Assembly: GCF_001949145.1 (NCBI RefSeq)
Contig: NW_019091361.1
Location: 2,238,919 to 2,302,918 of the forward strand
Source of the DNA: Acanthaster planci
Taxonomy: Eukaryota > Echinodermata > Asteroidea > Valvatida > Acanthasteridae
Length of the DNA: 64,000 bases
Direction: 5' to 3'
Position 1 is the first letter of the stretch. Each line of letters starts with the position of its first letter. Below are positions 1-14,852 of the stretch, piece after piece. The notes beneath the pieces are model-generated. The model was not told where the DNA came from. It saw only the letters and a list, made by a program, of their open reading frames with translations, and did no database searches. The position numbers were made by a program, and so were the translations under genes.

Positions 1-3000
1 AAAGGCTGACTTCATCTAATGACATCACATTATATAGCGTCAAACAATGCGCAAGTTCGGGCGTGAACTATAGTTCAACCAGTAGTCAGATGCTTTTTAA
101 CAATGCACATGTGCAATTCAGTTACACATGAACAACCCCAGTCGGCCTATCTTTTAAAATATCATCAGTGCTCACATTTCACTGTTGACTGTGAATTTCG
201 CAGTACACATGGTCATTGAAATCTGGTATAGTTATTTTCATGTGAATGGTTCCCTCCTTAATTGATTTTTACATCACCATTTGGGGTTAGGGTTAACCCA
301 AACCCCAAATCCCATCATATTAAAATTGGAGGATTGAGGATTGTTATGGGTTAATTAAAAATGAAATGGGTCACTGATAACCAGCGGTGTAACCAAACCC
401 TGGAGCATGGTCCCAAATGATGGTAGTCCAAACCATCCATCGTTTGGGCAGTGTTAGTCACACACAGTCACATGTAACTACAGTCGTCGCTCAAACTTGC
501 CCACAATGGGATTGAACAAGAACAGTGCATAAATTGGTATGCATGTATGCACACTATGTGTTACTGATACCTGATATACACACGCATAGGTATTAATAAT
601 GTACATGTAAATGTGTGACAAGTCACAGCAGCTCTAGTGTTCAGTGCACAAGGTGTGTGTACATGGTTTCCCATTAGTCTAATGTGAAATAGAGTACACC
701 TAATGACAGTTTTCACTGGAATGTGCTCAATTCCCAGTTGGTTCTGTAACACCCTAAATGTAGGTGGGTGCCCAGTGCATACAGAACTGTGCGTTTGCAG
801 GTGTTTTTGAACTGGATACCTTTTTTCTGTATTAACAGCACGCCTTTTTTAATTATACCGGTACATGTACCAGCATGGAGCTGGCTACATGTACATGGAT
901 TTGCAATTAGCAGGTTGTTCTGCTAGTAATCCTTGATAATAACTACATTAATGAAGCTCAAACATAAATGCCTCAGCACTTTTTTTTTTACCTGTACTTA
1001 ATCAGGGGTGAGATTTGATGAGATGGAAATATCCACAAAATAATGAAAAGCAGCGTAGAGTCTTTGGTTTACATTTGTGTTTGCCTGACGCACCACTTAA
1101 CATACGGTACCCATTTCTTGTGTTCTACATTGTACCGGTATATCAACTTTTATACGTATTAAACACCACCTTAATAATAAATTCTGGATTTTCCACATTT
1201 TGAAAGAGATTGTCTAAAGATCCTGAAATCGGGGGGAAAAAAACAGAATTACATGTACATGTTGCTACTGACATCAGCGGTGAGGTACATGTACCTGGGT
1301 GCTTGGCACATGCAAGCCTAGCATAGTGTGTAGAGGCCGGTTCACATTTCCTTCACCCCTCTCTGTCAACACCAAACACACATACATCTACATCTGTACT
1401 AACACTGACAGTAACAGAGTCTCAATGACTGTCTATATTTGGGCTGTGTCTCACGGTATGCACATGTACTCAGGATCATCAGGGTTATACCTTTGACTAT
1501 GTTTGCCCCGTACATTGCCTTAGTCAGATGGTCAGATCAAGTGTATATTGAGCATCTCCACGGAAATTGTTGACTAGCACAGATTATGTGTAAACTCTTG
1601 CGCTTTCCACACTAGTCACTTGTTGGCAAAGCACTTCTTAAAGTGGAAAAAGTTAGATATTATACAGCATGTACAATGACTAACTTGATGCTTACCAAAA
1701 TTTGTTTGAATCGCGATGAAGATTGATTCCCAGGCTCAACACTACCATCCTAGGCACCATGAGAGATCCTCCTCTAGCAATCTCCTCTGATGGACAAGCT
1801 GCATCAGCTGGAAGAAGTTGAACAGAAATGATTCAGCACTAGTTACAGTGTCTTCAGGGCTGCATGCAAGTGTCTTGGCTGTAGCTGCTACGAATCCAGA
1901 GGTGAAGGATTCTGCAAGCAAGCGCATATCTGGAACATGTACTGCGCACAAACCAATTGAACTTCGTGCTCAACCCACTGGATCCAGAATGGCTGCAACG
2001 CTATCACTGGCCATCCCATTGCATCTGAAGGGGAGACCAAAAAATTCCTAGGGTACATGTAGCTCACTTTGTGAATTACTTTTTTTAATAATTAATTGAA
2101 ACTGGACAACTGCGTGACGAAGGATGGAAATGCATTTCTGTCACCTTGACAATACGGCGAGTTGGGTGTGGGGATGATAAGCATGGGGCTATCTTCATAA
2201 TGACCTGAGAAAACAAAAGGCGGTCCACTCAAGGAGTACAGCTACTGGTACATGTAACAGATGCTGCAAATTTTCAGTCTGCAGTTATTTTCAGAGAATG
2301 GAATTTCTGTTTGACAACAAGACAAAGCTTTTTTCAATGTGTAGTTACTAATGTTGCAATGAAAGATTTTGAGGTAGAACTTTCAACTTGTCTAAATAAA
2401 ATAATAACATAATGCTAGTGGATATCTGTATATAGTGCACATAGCATACATGTGCCATAAATTCTGATGCTCATGGCCCTGTTAACTCCAAAAAACCAAA
2501 CAGATTTAACAAAGAAGCAATCAAAACGGAAAACAAACGCACAAACAAAAGCAACACAATACATGCAGTTAGCATTAAGAAAGCACGAACAAGCCATTAA
2601 GTAAAGACACAGAAACAACAGACCAAAGAGACTTCCATGCGTGGTACACACTGAATGTACGAATCACATGCATTGGAAGGCGTGGTGCTCTACTGGTATA
2701 TCACCCTCAATGAAAAACAGAGAAAAGTTGCCTGCAGACCCAACAAAAGAATAATGATCATAGTACAGATTGTTAAAAATACAGGAAATGAAAAGCGACA
2801 AAAAATGAAGTACATTGTAAATAAGGAAAACTATTGTGGCTGTCGTGGTAAAGGAGAGCTTTCTATCTTAAGGTGTTGTTGCAAAAGTTTTTCTAAGACA
2901 TAACTTTTCTGCAACTTTGTACTCTTTCTTCAAGGTATGAAAACTCTTTCTCCTATTTGGTTAAATGCACTGAAAGGTGCACTTCTTTAAACACGTATAA

Positions 3001-5431
3001 TTATCCACGCTCTCTTGGAAAACAGAGGGCACTGTCACTGTGAAGTCATCTTGGGAAGATATACATGTAGTGTAGTGCATAGGTTTTCTGTTCACACTGT
3101 GAACCCAGAATTTACATGTACACATGTAAATGTACTTACCAAAAACATTTCTGAGGAAAGGACCGATGCTTGCTTATTGCTATGAGTGCCATACACATAA
3201 TTAACAATGAATCAGCAAAGAAGAGAAAATTTAGTCCAGCAAAATCTACAAAATACATGACTTTTTTTGTGTACAAACCAATGTTACATTGAGGTATTCT
3301 TCCTGGGATGACATCACAGTTTCACTCATGAATATGGAAATATCATTTTTTAGCATAAAAACAAAAAGGCAGTAAAATACCCATTGAAATAGTGAAACAA
3401 AAATTGGAAATGAGGCTAACTGAGACACAAAGGTACGCTTTGCAGGTTTGCATTAAAGCATTTTGATTGCAGCTACCCTTTACATACTGTTAGTTCTTAC
3501 AACTAAATCCTTCAAGTATTTTATTTCAATAAAAAAAAGAAATTTGAATAATTTTAATAAAATTATTCAACTTATTATCCCACTATTTCAAAATAAAATA
3601 CGGATTTGGGTTCTTTCATTGGTTTGGCTAAAGCGACAACAGTCCAATCTGAAATTTTTAAAGAGTATAAAATTCACAAATCCACAATCCTTTAAACTCT
3701 AGAGGCTGAAATGCCCCTTTAGGGAATCAATATAAAATCCCCAAAGAAGCCAAGACACCATGGCTACTGGCACATGTACCTGGGGGCATGGAGGCCATTC
3801 CTTCCTCCATGCTTAGGGGAAGGACACAACACGGCTGACTCACTTTTCCGTTTTCCATCACATCCGACCCCATGCACCATGATCTCTGCAATATCATTAC
3901 TTATTTACTAGTGCTCTATATACAGGTACAAGAAGTAAGAACGCAAAAGGCGTAACCACTCAAGCAGGTCACAACCCACATACTGTACAGTTGCCTGCCA
4001 CAGAACTTGATGAATGTTTCATGGTTTGACTAATAAGTGGTCTGATGAAGTGCAGGTTTAGCAGTGTACATGTACCTTAGGCGCATTAAGAACAACTTTG
4101 TTGTAGGGCAAAGCTGATGGAAAATTTGGGGGGGGGGGGCGGAGGAAGGGGCTTGCTTTGTCCTCTAGAGGTGTTATTTCTTTCTTTTTTTTATATCGTG
4201 TGCTTTGTTTTTTATTTTCAAGGGATTCTTCTTTTCGCTTTTCAAGGGCATGGAGTACACTGAATTTTTTCCCCGAAATTTGAACATTTTGTACCCGTGC
4301 AATAAATGTAATTTTAAACTCGGTTAAATGCATTTTTATTGTATTTCTGTCACTATCGAAATATATTTCAAAGTTGTATGCTAGCGGCATTGAAGTTGGA
4401 GGCCTTTGGGTCAAAGTTTTCAGGTAAACCTGTATAATTCCGGGCAAACTGAAATGTGCTACTGGTTCATTAATTTTGGTTCCATTCAGCTGCTGAGTAA
4501 GATAATACTTTGAAAAACAATAAACTGAAACTTATCGCTCAGCCATCTTTTAATGCCATGATTTGGTTTAGTAAGTTCTATACACCGTAAGCCTGTGAAG
4601 AAACTTGTGACTATACATGTACATGTACATGTACCATACATCTGTAACAAAGTATTTCTCGTATTCCCGTGGTATACCTGTACATGTTCTGGGTACATGG
4701 ATGTGAATCCACCTGCAAACTTGTGCAGAGTACCCATACCTTCATACTGACACTGTACAGTGTACATGTACATGTACATATATGTACAGTACTGCATCTT
4801 GAAGAAAAAATGTACTTAACCTGCATCAAGATGGAAGAAAACCCATTACAGTAGGTCCTTCAGGTGTCTTGTCTTGTAATTGGCTCTTGAATGCAAATTT
4901 GCTTTGCTGAGTTACGAGGCAACCTATGTGTACATTTATAGTACAGAGCTGAGACCCCTGGCTGAGCTGTAGTGCTCCCTCGCCACTTGACGTCCCTTGC
5001 TTCTTGCTCTTGAAACACTGACATGCATTAACTTACTTCCCCTTAAGACGGTCATTGAGAGGACATGCAAAAAGAAAAAAAAATTGTGTGTCCAGGCTCC
5101 ATGGTGTATCTTCAGAGCAGAGTAAAGGTTGGAAATTCGTCAGAGCAGAGTGAAGGTTGCACACAAAACAAAACAAAAAAGAAACGGAAATGAGGTACAT
5201 GTACCAGTATTTGGGCAAAGTTCAAGTCACAAATAAATGTACAATGTACGTGTACATGTACCAGACACATCATTTCTGTAGGAGTAAAATAAATTACATC
5301 TGCATGTAAGACTTAAAAGTTCTTGTACCACTTCTTTCAAAAAATACATTAAAATATTTACTTGGGGGTTTCGTAATGTGGGTAAATTTGACGGTTGGGT
5401 CCTAACAAAGGGTTTCTCACTGACTTATTGC

Positions 5432-5489
5432 TACATGTACCGGTACATGTATACATGTACCGGTACATGTATACATGTACCCGGTACCT
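5432..5489. repeat. tandem array of a 20-bp perfect palindrome
   Basis: TACATGTACCGGTACATGTA, self-complementary along its length, occurs at 5432-5451 and again directly at 5452-5471, followed by a partial third copy ending CCGGTACC. Could extrude as cruciforms. Confidence 0.95.
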
Positions 5490-8400
5490 GCACAACAATA
5501 AGTCACTATGAAAAGAAAGCCAATTAAGGCCAGCAAAATATTTAAAATGAATACCATCTGCAAATGCAATGTTCCCTCACGTTCTTTGATTACATAAACT
5601 TTCATGTGAAACTACAGTAGTGAGGGTACCATATGCAGTGAGTATATGTAGTCTGGTTAGCGGTTCCCGCATTACCTTATTCGCCGCTGGGACAGGACCG
5701 AGTCTGTTATATAAGCCTTATCACTGATTGAATTCCCTGGTAGCCTATGCACAAAACGTATCATGGTACCATGCAAAACTGACAAAAGGAGCAGAATGTT
5801 CGCTCTTGAACTTCCCAAAGCTCTTCTGTCTCATGCGCGCGGAGAGTATCCAAGACAGAGGTATGACAATGAGGTTTTATTTCAGTGACATCACAGTTCT
5901 GTTCATAAATATGAAAATGAGGTTAACTGAGATACAAATGTACAGTTTGAATTTTTGAATTGGAAACTGCGTTGCAGTGAAAAACACCAGAGTCTTTCTG
6001 TCACCGAAAAAAGTTTCATAACATTTTGGTAATGCATGTCTCACTACAACATTCAAATAAAACTGACTGGATATCTACTCAGTGCACATACAAAAAACCC
6101 ACCTTGAAGGATATCATGATTTGGAGTTCATGCAGACAAGAATACGAAACGTGATAAATTTGGTCATGTTTTCACTATGAAACACTCATGAAAGTGTACA
6201 TACACTGTCCAAAGGACACGAACAGATGCATTGAAAGCATGCATACTGGTGCATGTAGAATGTGCATTTTAGATGCTCTCATACAGAGCGCATGAACAGC
6301 TTGGAACTTGCGACTGATTTGGATGAACACACGATTAAATTTACCAGACTGGCTTGCAGCCACAAATTAAATTTAGTGTGGACTGAGACAATCAACAAAT
6401 TTAATCAATAACAGGAGGCATATCGTTCACTGTACTGTAAAAGGTGCGGCAGGTTCCAACCAAACCCCCCCTCCCCCCAAAAAAGTGAGGCATGTCAGTG
6501 AACAAGGATGACTTGAGAATTACATATTTCATGGAGAGTAAATTCAGGAATCACTAACTACCAGAACCACATACGATATATATATGTATGTCATTGATCT
6601 GCACAAAATGCAGACTGTATGCTGTGCAAAGCTTACATGTACATGTACATGTATATATGCACACATGTAGGCCTACACGTGTACCGGTAAATGTACATGT
6701 ACGTATTGCCCAAGAGAATTACAGTGACTCTGTCCCTAAATGTCAATCTGTCAAGTGCTCTACAAATCACCTACACTGTAAATCCCAACTCAAGCAAAAA
6801 TAACACCACTTTCAACAGACGGAAAAGAAAATCAACATCTCCAAGCCAGACTACTTTAAGCCAGCCGCAGACAGCCTGATCATTTCAAGACCGGCTTAAT
6901 TTCTAAGACTGCCTGACTGCACTGAAAAGTCCAGCATGCACGATGTACATGTACGTGTATTGGTAGGTACCGTAATGTAGATCACCGAACAGCAAAGAGA
7001 CCCCATAGTATGCACACAGGTAGCTTTGAAACAGGCTCCAGATTTCACATACACGTACATACTACCGGTATATGTATATATAAGTGAAATGAATCAGAAC
7101 CTGTAAACTCAACATTCATAATGTATGTGCACACGGAAATAAAGGGACCCCACAAAACAAGGAACAACTTTTACAGGTTGACATCAAGAAAAGGTACAGG
7201 TATCCATTAACACAAATGTGCAAGATGAAAAGAATAAATACTGACGATAAAGCTACGTATATATTCTGACATAGACAGATACATGTACAGTGCAGTTCGA
7301 AGCATAGTCCAGAACTTTACAGCTGCAGCTGTAGTCTGGAACAGTCTAAGCCATGAAACATGCTCGGCTCGGCTCCCCAGAGTGATTTACTAGGAACCAT
7401 ACTCATTCACACAAATTCCAATACCACATGGTAAACTGTGCACAAAAACTGTTGGACTCTGTTTATTTTGGGTATGCCTGAACCCGTGTTAAACCACAAG
7501 CAGTTTAGGGGTACAGTACCCAGTGCCACAAATTCACACACTTTACTGGTGTTCAATTCTGTGTGGTTAGGGAAGGTTAGGGTTAATATTGTATTCAAGA
7601 TTATTTTTGTACATTTTTACTTAATCTTATACCTTTGTGTTTCTGTAGGACTGCTTTAAGACTTTAACTGACTTGATTTATTTGTATTAATTTTGTTAAT
7701 CCTGTGTTATTTTAAACAGATTTGTTGTCTGCTGTTGGTAGCTATTAATTGGGACAAATATCTCAGGACCCTGGGGAAAACCATGAGAATATCGTAAATC
7801 AGGCTATCCTGGTAAAAAATAATAAATAAATTAAATAAATAATATGTTTGCATCCAGCTCGAAGTTCATCAAGCTTATAAGGAAAAAATGCACCTGAATT
7901 TAACACAGTCCATGATATTGATACTCATCTGTAATTGTTGGAAATCTACCTTGGGTTTTTAATATTGTAGACCTCAACTGTTAAACCAAATCAATACGCA
8001 GGATGAGTCATATGCAGACTATGCATAATTCCCTCTTCACACAAAGGGATGAACTTCATTCTATAGATCCCTAGTGAGATTTTAGAACAGGTAAAATGCC
8101 CTAAATTCTAGAATTCCAGATTACTAATACATGTACATGTACATCCATCTTCCAAAACTTACAAACCAAACCCAATAGATGCTTCCATCCCCCAAAACTC
8201 GCACCTGAATTACATGTATTTTCATATCAAAATATTCATCAGACATTCTGGGCAGTGGTGCTGAAATGAACCGTAATTGACTGGAAAGTGTTGGACTCAC
8301 CTGTATAATACTATAACACTGCATACATTTACTTTAACATCTACCAACCATTCTTGTCCTCAGCTTTTCTTATTACAACCACAGAATTGTACCATTCTGA

Positions 8401-11400
8401 TGAACATTCAGCACGAATTCCACAGGAGCCTGCCTGTGAACAGATGAATCTATCGTGTAGTCCCCCTTCCCTTTTGGACAAATGTATCACTGGAAGTTTG
8501 CTGGATAAGTAAGCAGCAATTCTCAGGATTTTTTTTTCATAAAAACATGCCGATCAGGAAGTCTTGTTTTCCTTGCATTGGGAATTCTACATGTGTGAAT
8601 GAATTATGAATCTGTGCTTGTTCGCACGAGTTCAACTACATGTATCTCATGTGCACCAGAGTAAATAAGAGACACAGCAGACGGAAAACACATCGAGCCG
8701 ACAAACGGAAACATAAAACTTACCAATGATTAAATTTGTATGACAGGGAAAAGTTCGTGTAATCAAGCTCTTGCATGATGGATATGGTCAACTTCGACTC
8801 TCTGTGGGATATCCCACCTTCCACAAAATGCGTAGCTCCAATTCCTCTTCTTGACAAGAAAATAAGAATGTTCCATTTGCCACAAGACACCTTAAACCTG
8901 ATTGAAAATGTCACTTACTCACTTCACATTCCCCTGGGTACAAACCCATCAGTGTATTCAATTGGGAAAAGCATCGCCTTTTTCCCTGACTTGGGCGAGT
9001 GTTATTTCACTTACATGACAAGTACATGTACATGTACATGCAGCGTGTTCAGTCTCCAGTTTAAAGAACCCGCAGCTTAAAGCACCTGATATCGGTACCT
9101 GACATGTCACTTCTTAAGAGGTTACATATCACAGCAGCTGCTGTCAAGAGCATTCCCGCATGCAACATTCATAACAAGGAAAAAGTCATATTCAACGTTC
9201 ATTCAATCAAACAATAAAGGCTAAATAATATTCGGTGTCCATATCATATCGCATCTGAAATATTTTGCACTTTTAAACAATACTGGCTCAGTGTGTAGCG
9301 TCATATGTACCAGGAAGTGTTGTAACTCGTTAAAAATAACAGCTAGAGGCAGGTCAGGTGGCATTCTTTTTTTAATAAAATGATCTACGAACAACACTTT
9401 CAGGAGTACTAACGCAGATACATGTATTTTCAGTAAGTCCAATAAATCACATTCAAACTAAAGTCCACCCTTTTTTTTCTTTATTTACTGCCATTTCCAA
9501 TTTCAGATTTTCCCAAAACTGCATAAGGATTGTGCCATCAAAATAAGGTAGGCCAAAAAAAATGAAAGAAAGCATACGGTACCTTGTTTTGCCTAAACAT
9601 TGTCACATACAATGTAACAGTCTTCATTTTCCTTCTCCATCCTGTTTGATTTCTAATGACTCTAAAGTTTATTTCCAAGAATACGTCTGTAAATTTCACA
9701 ATATGTACAAGTTCATGTACCGGCACTACAGTCATGACAATTCCAGTGACAATCACTCTGGAAATACAGGTATCACCAAAGGAAAACGGAATTCCACTCA
9801 GATTGGAAATTTGAGACTGGAAATCAATCCGTCTGATGGAATGAATTTCACTGTAAACCACTCCAGACTCAAGTTTCAGCTGGGAGTGAAATTCGGCCCT
9901 TGGAAATCTGTAAAAAAATTGTGATAAACTTTGTGCAAACATTTCTAATTTGTTAACGTCACTACAAAACAGAACATCAATTGATAAAAAACTTCCTCAA
10001 ATCAACCCTTGAGAATTGACATGACAAATCATACAAGCCAAACGAACTGCACACATCATTTGTGGATGCATTATGCTTTTCACACTTTAATTTCAAAGGT
10101 TTTTTTGAAGGCTTCTTCTTAGTAGATATGGCAGCCCTTCAAACTGCAATTTCAATGCCTCAAGTGTTATTTCAAGGGGGCACTGACCTTTGACATCCAA
10201 TCTCCCACCTGGATTGAATAATTTGCAGAATTTTAATTACTGGGAAAGACCTTTTAAGCTGAATGTTGACAGACACAGTACCATTACATGTGGTTTTATG
10301 ACTTGTTAGAGTTACATGTACAACACAATAAATGCTTGGACATGTGTAAGTATCCCTGCATAATTTATTTTTACAAACTTTGAACCAAATTTCATTGATG
10401 GCTAGTTTACAATGTATTACTGTAACTTTAACGGCCACGTGGACTATGGAATTACAGTATATGGTGAACTCCGAAGAGCTGCACCAGTGATTTGAAACAC
10501 GAGTACCGGAAGTAAAATTTTATGAAAGTGTTGAAAATGTGACAATGTTCCTAAAATAACCACTGTCCCATCTGGCCATCGTTTTTGGAGAATGCGGTAG
10601 CCCAATGAATTTTTCAGTGGCCCAGGGGTCATGGGACCACCGTTAATTTCGACCCCTGATGGTACATGTACGCTTGGGCAATCAGTTCTTGTTTAGTCTA
10701 CAAATTCTAGGAAACCATGCCAGGACTGCCAACTCTAACGCCTCGAGCATGTGAGTCACACATTTCAAGTTAATCTCATGCTCTTACATTAGACATTTCA
10801 CCGATATTCTCATGCTAAAAACAATGTATAACATCTAACGAATATGAAACAACACTTTCACATCCTTTCTAGTTCTGAAAAACACAAACACTCTGAACCA
10901 CGTACTGTGAACATAAGATGGAAGATGATGCCAAGATGGTGAATGGTAAAAATACATGCGATGTACCAATGAGTCAGAAATGCATATATACATGTACCTG
11001 TAAGTAACTTCAAATGCAGCTGTACATGTACATGTGTGTAACACCTGCAAAATGTTAATCCAAAATTAACTGAAACAAATCCAAAATTAACTGATCTCCC
11101 CCGGTGCAAATCCATCCTTGGAAAAACGTTAATACCCTAATCTTAAAATGATTCCCCACTCATTTTATAGGATTGTTACTGCTTTTAAAAACCCTCAAAT
11201 TATGAAGTATACGAGAAATACTAGAAATCAGTTCTAAACATGATGGCAGTTTGCCCTACTCATTCACGGTGGCACATCTTGATGACTATTAGCAAATGGG
11301 CTTGAGGCAAGCAAATCCAAAATCTCATGCATAAACTACTGCCATTTATGCTCAAAACATGAACGTTGCTCAATCTTCACACTTCAACAGCACTCTTGAA

Positions 11401-12870
11401 TTGATTTTGTGGAGATTAAGCAAGAAAATGCACTGAGGGATTGCTAAAACACAAACAGTCTGGGCGACGGTGCATCTGAATGCTATGTGCCACAAGCCAG
11501 AGAATTAATGATGTGGAGGGCTGCCGGTATTGAATATTGATTGAGTTTCAGCGGGCTAAATATAGCAAAAACTCTAAACCTACTGGTACAACAGAGATAT
11601 CCTTTGAACTTGTCCGAAACTTTTCTTAAAGGGTCTAGAGACTCGAGCAGAATTCTGCTCTCTGAAGCTGCTGCAATTTCACAGGTACATGTACATGTAC
11701 ACGTAGAAGGGAAAAACTACTGCTTTCCCAAAAGGCAGTTGCCTCTTAATTTATGGCATTTTGACACCGGTGACAGGATATGCCCAATCCAACTTATATT
11801 ACACATACACACATGTACATGTACATGTAATTTCTAGTGTTTAGGCTCCTACCGGTGGCTAAGTTACATGTACTAATACATACATGTACCTCACCAAACT
11901 CCTGATGATGGACATGTACATGGATGTATCTGTATGTACATGTATGTACCGGGTACATTGTACAGTATCAAAAGCACTGCCAAGAACATTGATATGGAGG
12001 CTCAATACAACATTCAAAAAATTCCAAATTCTTTTTTTTGAACCAATCAATTTAACAGTTTCCAAATTTTTGGCACACTCCGTGAATTTTTTCCGTCCAG
12101 CATGCAGTCATTTTGAAGAAACAGTGACAATTTTGAAAAAAAAAGCCGTGCACGTACACTGTTACTTTGCAAGGAGGATCTGAAGTGCTGTTCGAAAAAC
12201 AGAGAACTTTTCACAAAAATCATCAGTTGTTTTCGGTAGCATTTGCTTGGGAAAAATATGGAAATGAAGTCAACATTGTCAAAAATGGTACTCAAATATT
12301 TATAGAATTTACCTCCTTTGTATTACAAATTTTTTGTAACAAAGGCAGGAATAAAATAAGTACATGTAGGTTTTTGAAGAGTCTTGAATAATTGACTCGG
12401 TGCATACATGTAAATCCAGCTTAATCCTCCTAATAACTTCCACTTTGAACCAAAACTAGTTTTAATTTTTAACGTTTGAAACTCTGTTTTTCAGCTTATT
12501 TCTTGTGCATCTGATTAACTTGGGATGTGCAGTCTTCTCATTTTTATTTTCCTTATTTTCTTTTTAACTCTAGGATATTTTGATTCTTTAAATTTATGTT
12601 CTTTATTAAGTTTCCTGTAAAATGTTTTTATTCAATACACTGACTGCAATTCAGACTTAATCTGCGTCAAGCTGCAGTAGCTGTTTGTGCCAGTAATAAT
12701 CCAAATGATAAAAAAGATCCATGGTGATTTGAAAATTTAATATTCAAAAATTGCAAACAATAATAACTCCACTTGAAAAGCACTACAGGTCTGTGCCTGA
12801 TGGTACATGTGAAAACTGTGCAATTTGAGCTCAACATTAAATGTATACAAATACGTGCACGGGTAGGCAT

Positions 12871-12965
12871 TCACCACATTCAGGGGACAAGTTCTTTTGT
12901 TAGGGAAATTTGAACCGAGTTGTGGGGACATTTCCGAGTCCCACAACGTTTTTGGTCCCCACAAC
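12871..12965 (+). repeat. GTCCCCACAA repeat, copy 1
   Basis: About 95 bp, clearly related to 14724-14819 on the same strand (shared TCAGGGG-CAAGTTCTTTTGT, TTTGAAC-GAGTTGTGGGGAC, CGTTTTTGGTCCCCACAA). It ends in an 11-bp perfect inverted repeat GTTGTGGGGAC (12919-12929) / GTCCCCACAAC (12955-12965). Confidence 0.9.
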
Positions 12966-14436
12966 TACATGTACGGTGCAGTAGGGTATGTACATGTACA
13001 TGTACTATACACATGTAACAACCCTTAAATTTGTGTCACAGAGTCAATTTACACTGATCCCATACATATGCCAACTACTGTACATACCTGTAGCGCATTA
13101 GTTTAGGCTCCAAATTTGAGCATAAAAAGAAAGCTTTTTTCAATCCAGTGACATCGTCCCCAAGGCTGTCACACCTCCCATTACTCAGTTTGCCCCAGGA
13201 ATGTACTGACAGCTGGGGGGGGTCTCTGCTACAGCCCTCCAAGGCAATTCTTTTTTGGCTTGAGTTCTTTTTAAACCCTAACCATTTTGAATCCAACAAG
13301 CATGCATTATTTCAATGGTCCCTAGGGAGGTTAAGGGTTAATTAATAATACAGTGTTCAACAGGACAAATTTTGTTATCCTGCATGTACGGTACATACTG
13401 TACGAAGCTGTATTTCATTTCCACCTCCCCTAAGAGTGTAAAATTCTACACCAGAGTTTCGCCTCACACACCAGAAAGATGTTCAAAATTACAAGAAAAG
13501 AATTGTTCTCATTAATTTTTTGCCCTCTCCCCCAGCATTTGATCCTTCCCCCCTCCCCCGGGTGGTTCTACCCTACATGTAGATCTGCTCGTGGAAGTAA
13601 ATGAAATATCCTCCCTCCCCGGAGCCAAACCAGCCTACACCCCTGGGAAATATTAAAACAGAATGATATCGGAGGGGGGTTTTAACAATGTATCCTGTTC
13701 TATCAGATATATTGGTATTAAGTTACCGTAGGCAAAAGGTGTCAGTTTGTTACCATGGCAACGTACATGTAGGAAGCTTTACCTGATCCTTGCGGAGTTA
13801 AAATTTCAAAAGACATTTCTGTGATGGAGGGAAACTTCCAGAAAGAAAGCACTTAAGTAAAGGTCACCACTTACTAGCACCGTCTGATAGAACAGCATAC
13901 ATTGTAAAAATTTGTTCAGACTGTCAGTCAGTTACTGTACCCAAGGGATTACTCTAAATCCAGCACACTGCGATGTGATTAGTCTGTCCGATTTTTATGT
14001 CATGCGCATTCCAACTGCATGAATGCACAGGTCTAAAGACCGGGTGTTGACTTCTTCAAGTTTATTTTGGAAAGGCTATAATTTCCTCCCGAGAACGATT
14101 ATTAGAAAAATCAATGTTCATGACAATCTGTACCGGTACTGTACATGGACGTGTATCCGCTGCACTTCTCAAGGGAACGGCATCATGGAAAGACATACCG
14201 CAGTATGCTTAACACACTGTACGTACATGTACAGTAGGCCAGCGCAATTAAGTTTGCCCATTGTTACCCATAGTCTCTAGTATTAACACACAATATTGAT
14301 TTCAATTTCAAAGGCATATTACATGATACATGCATACATGTACATGTATGGTACATGTACTGTACACTGTGTACACATGTACCTGGTACTTACTTTTGTA
14401 CACATCTACATGTACATGTGTATGTACCACGGTAGT

Positions 14437-14495
14437 ACCTGTAGGGGGCCTAGTAGGCCCCCTACAGGTAAGAGTAAGCCCGGCCTACTCTTACC
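14437..14495. repeat. two overlapping hairpins
   Basis: ACCTGTAGGGGGCCTA (14437-14452) and its exact inverse TAGGCCCCCTACAGGT (14454-14469), one base between. The terminal GGT is shared with a second stem, GGTAAGAGTA (14467-14476) with TACTCTTACC (14486-14495). Confidence 0.95.
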
Positions 14496-14723
14496 TTTTT
14501 CATTCTGAGTTTCAGTTAATATACTGGTGAGATTCAAACTTAACCAAAAACTAGTTTTAAAATGACTTCTGTGAAGTGGATTTTCAACCCTTACTGTCCT
14601 CAACCCCAAAATTTCAGACAACTTTTTGCACACTCTGGAGACGAAGGTTTAACATTTACAAAGTGCAAAACTGAATGTTCATTGCTTGCCACACACATGG
14701 AATGTGTACCACACAAAAAGCAG

Positions 14724-14852
14724 TCACCGCGTTCAGGGGGCAAGTTCTTTTGTGGGGAGAATTTGAACTGAGTTGTGGGGACATTTCTGCGTCCCGACCA
14801 CGTTTTTGGTCCCCACAAAACAGGTGAAATATCGAGTGTATGTCCCCACAAC
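14724..14852 (+). repeat. GTCCCCACAA repeat, copy 2
   Basis: Second copy of the 12871 repeat. GTTGTGGGGAC at 14772-14782 pairs with GTCCCCACAA at 14809-14818; about 30 bp further a second GTCCCCACAAC (14842-14852) followed by TAC is present, so this copy has an extra terminal unit. Confidence 0.9.

Noticed and set aside
4058-4447. 129-codon minus frame with Lys-rich and Pro-rich parts
   Set aside because: Pro run comes from a poly-G tract and His/Val tail from TACATG repeats; no recognisable protein.
9538-9942. Overlapping 120- and 134-codon frames on both strands
   Set aside because: Mutual shadows without domains, splice context or biased composition.
14335-14368. CRISPR-like spaced repeats in the TACATG clusters
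   Set aside because: Animal genome; units are microsatellite-like with no constant spacer length.
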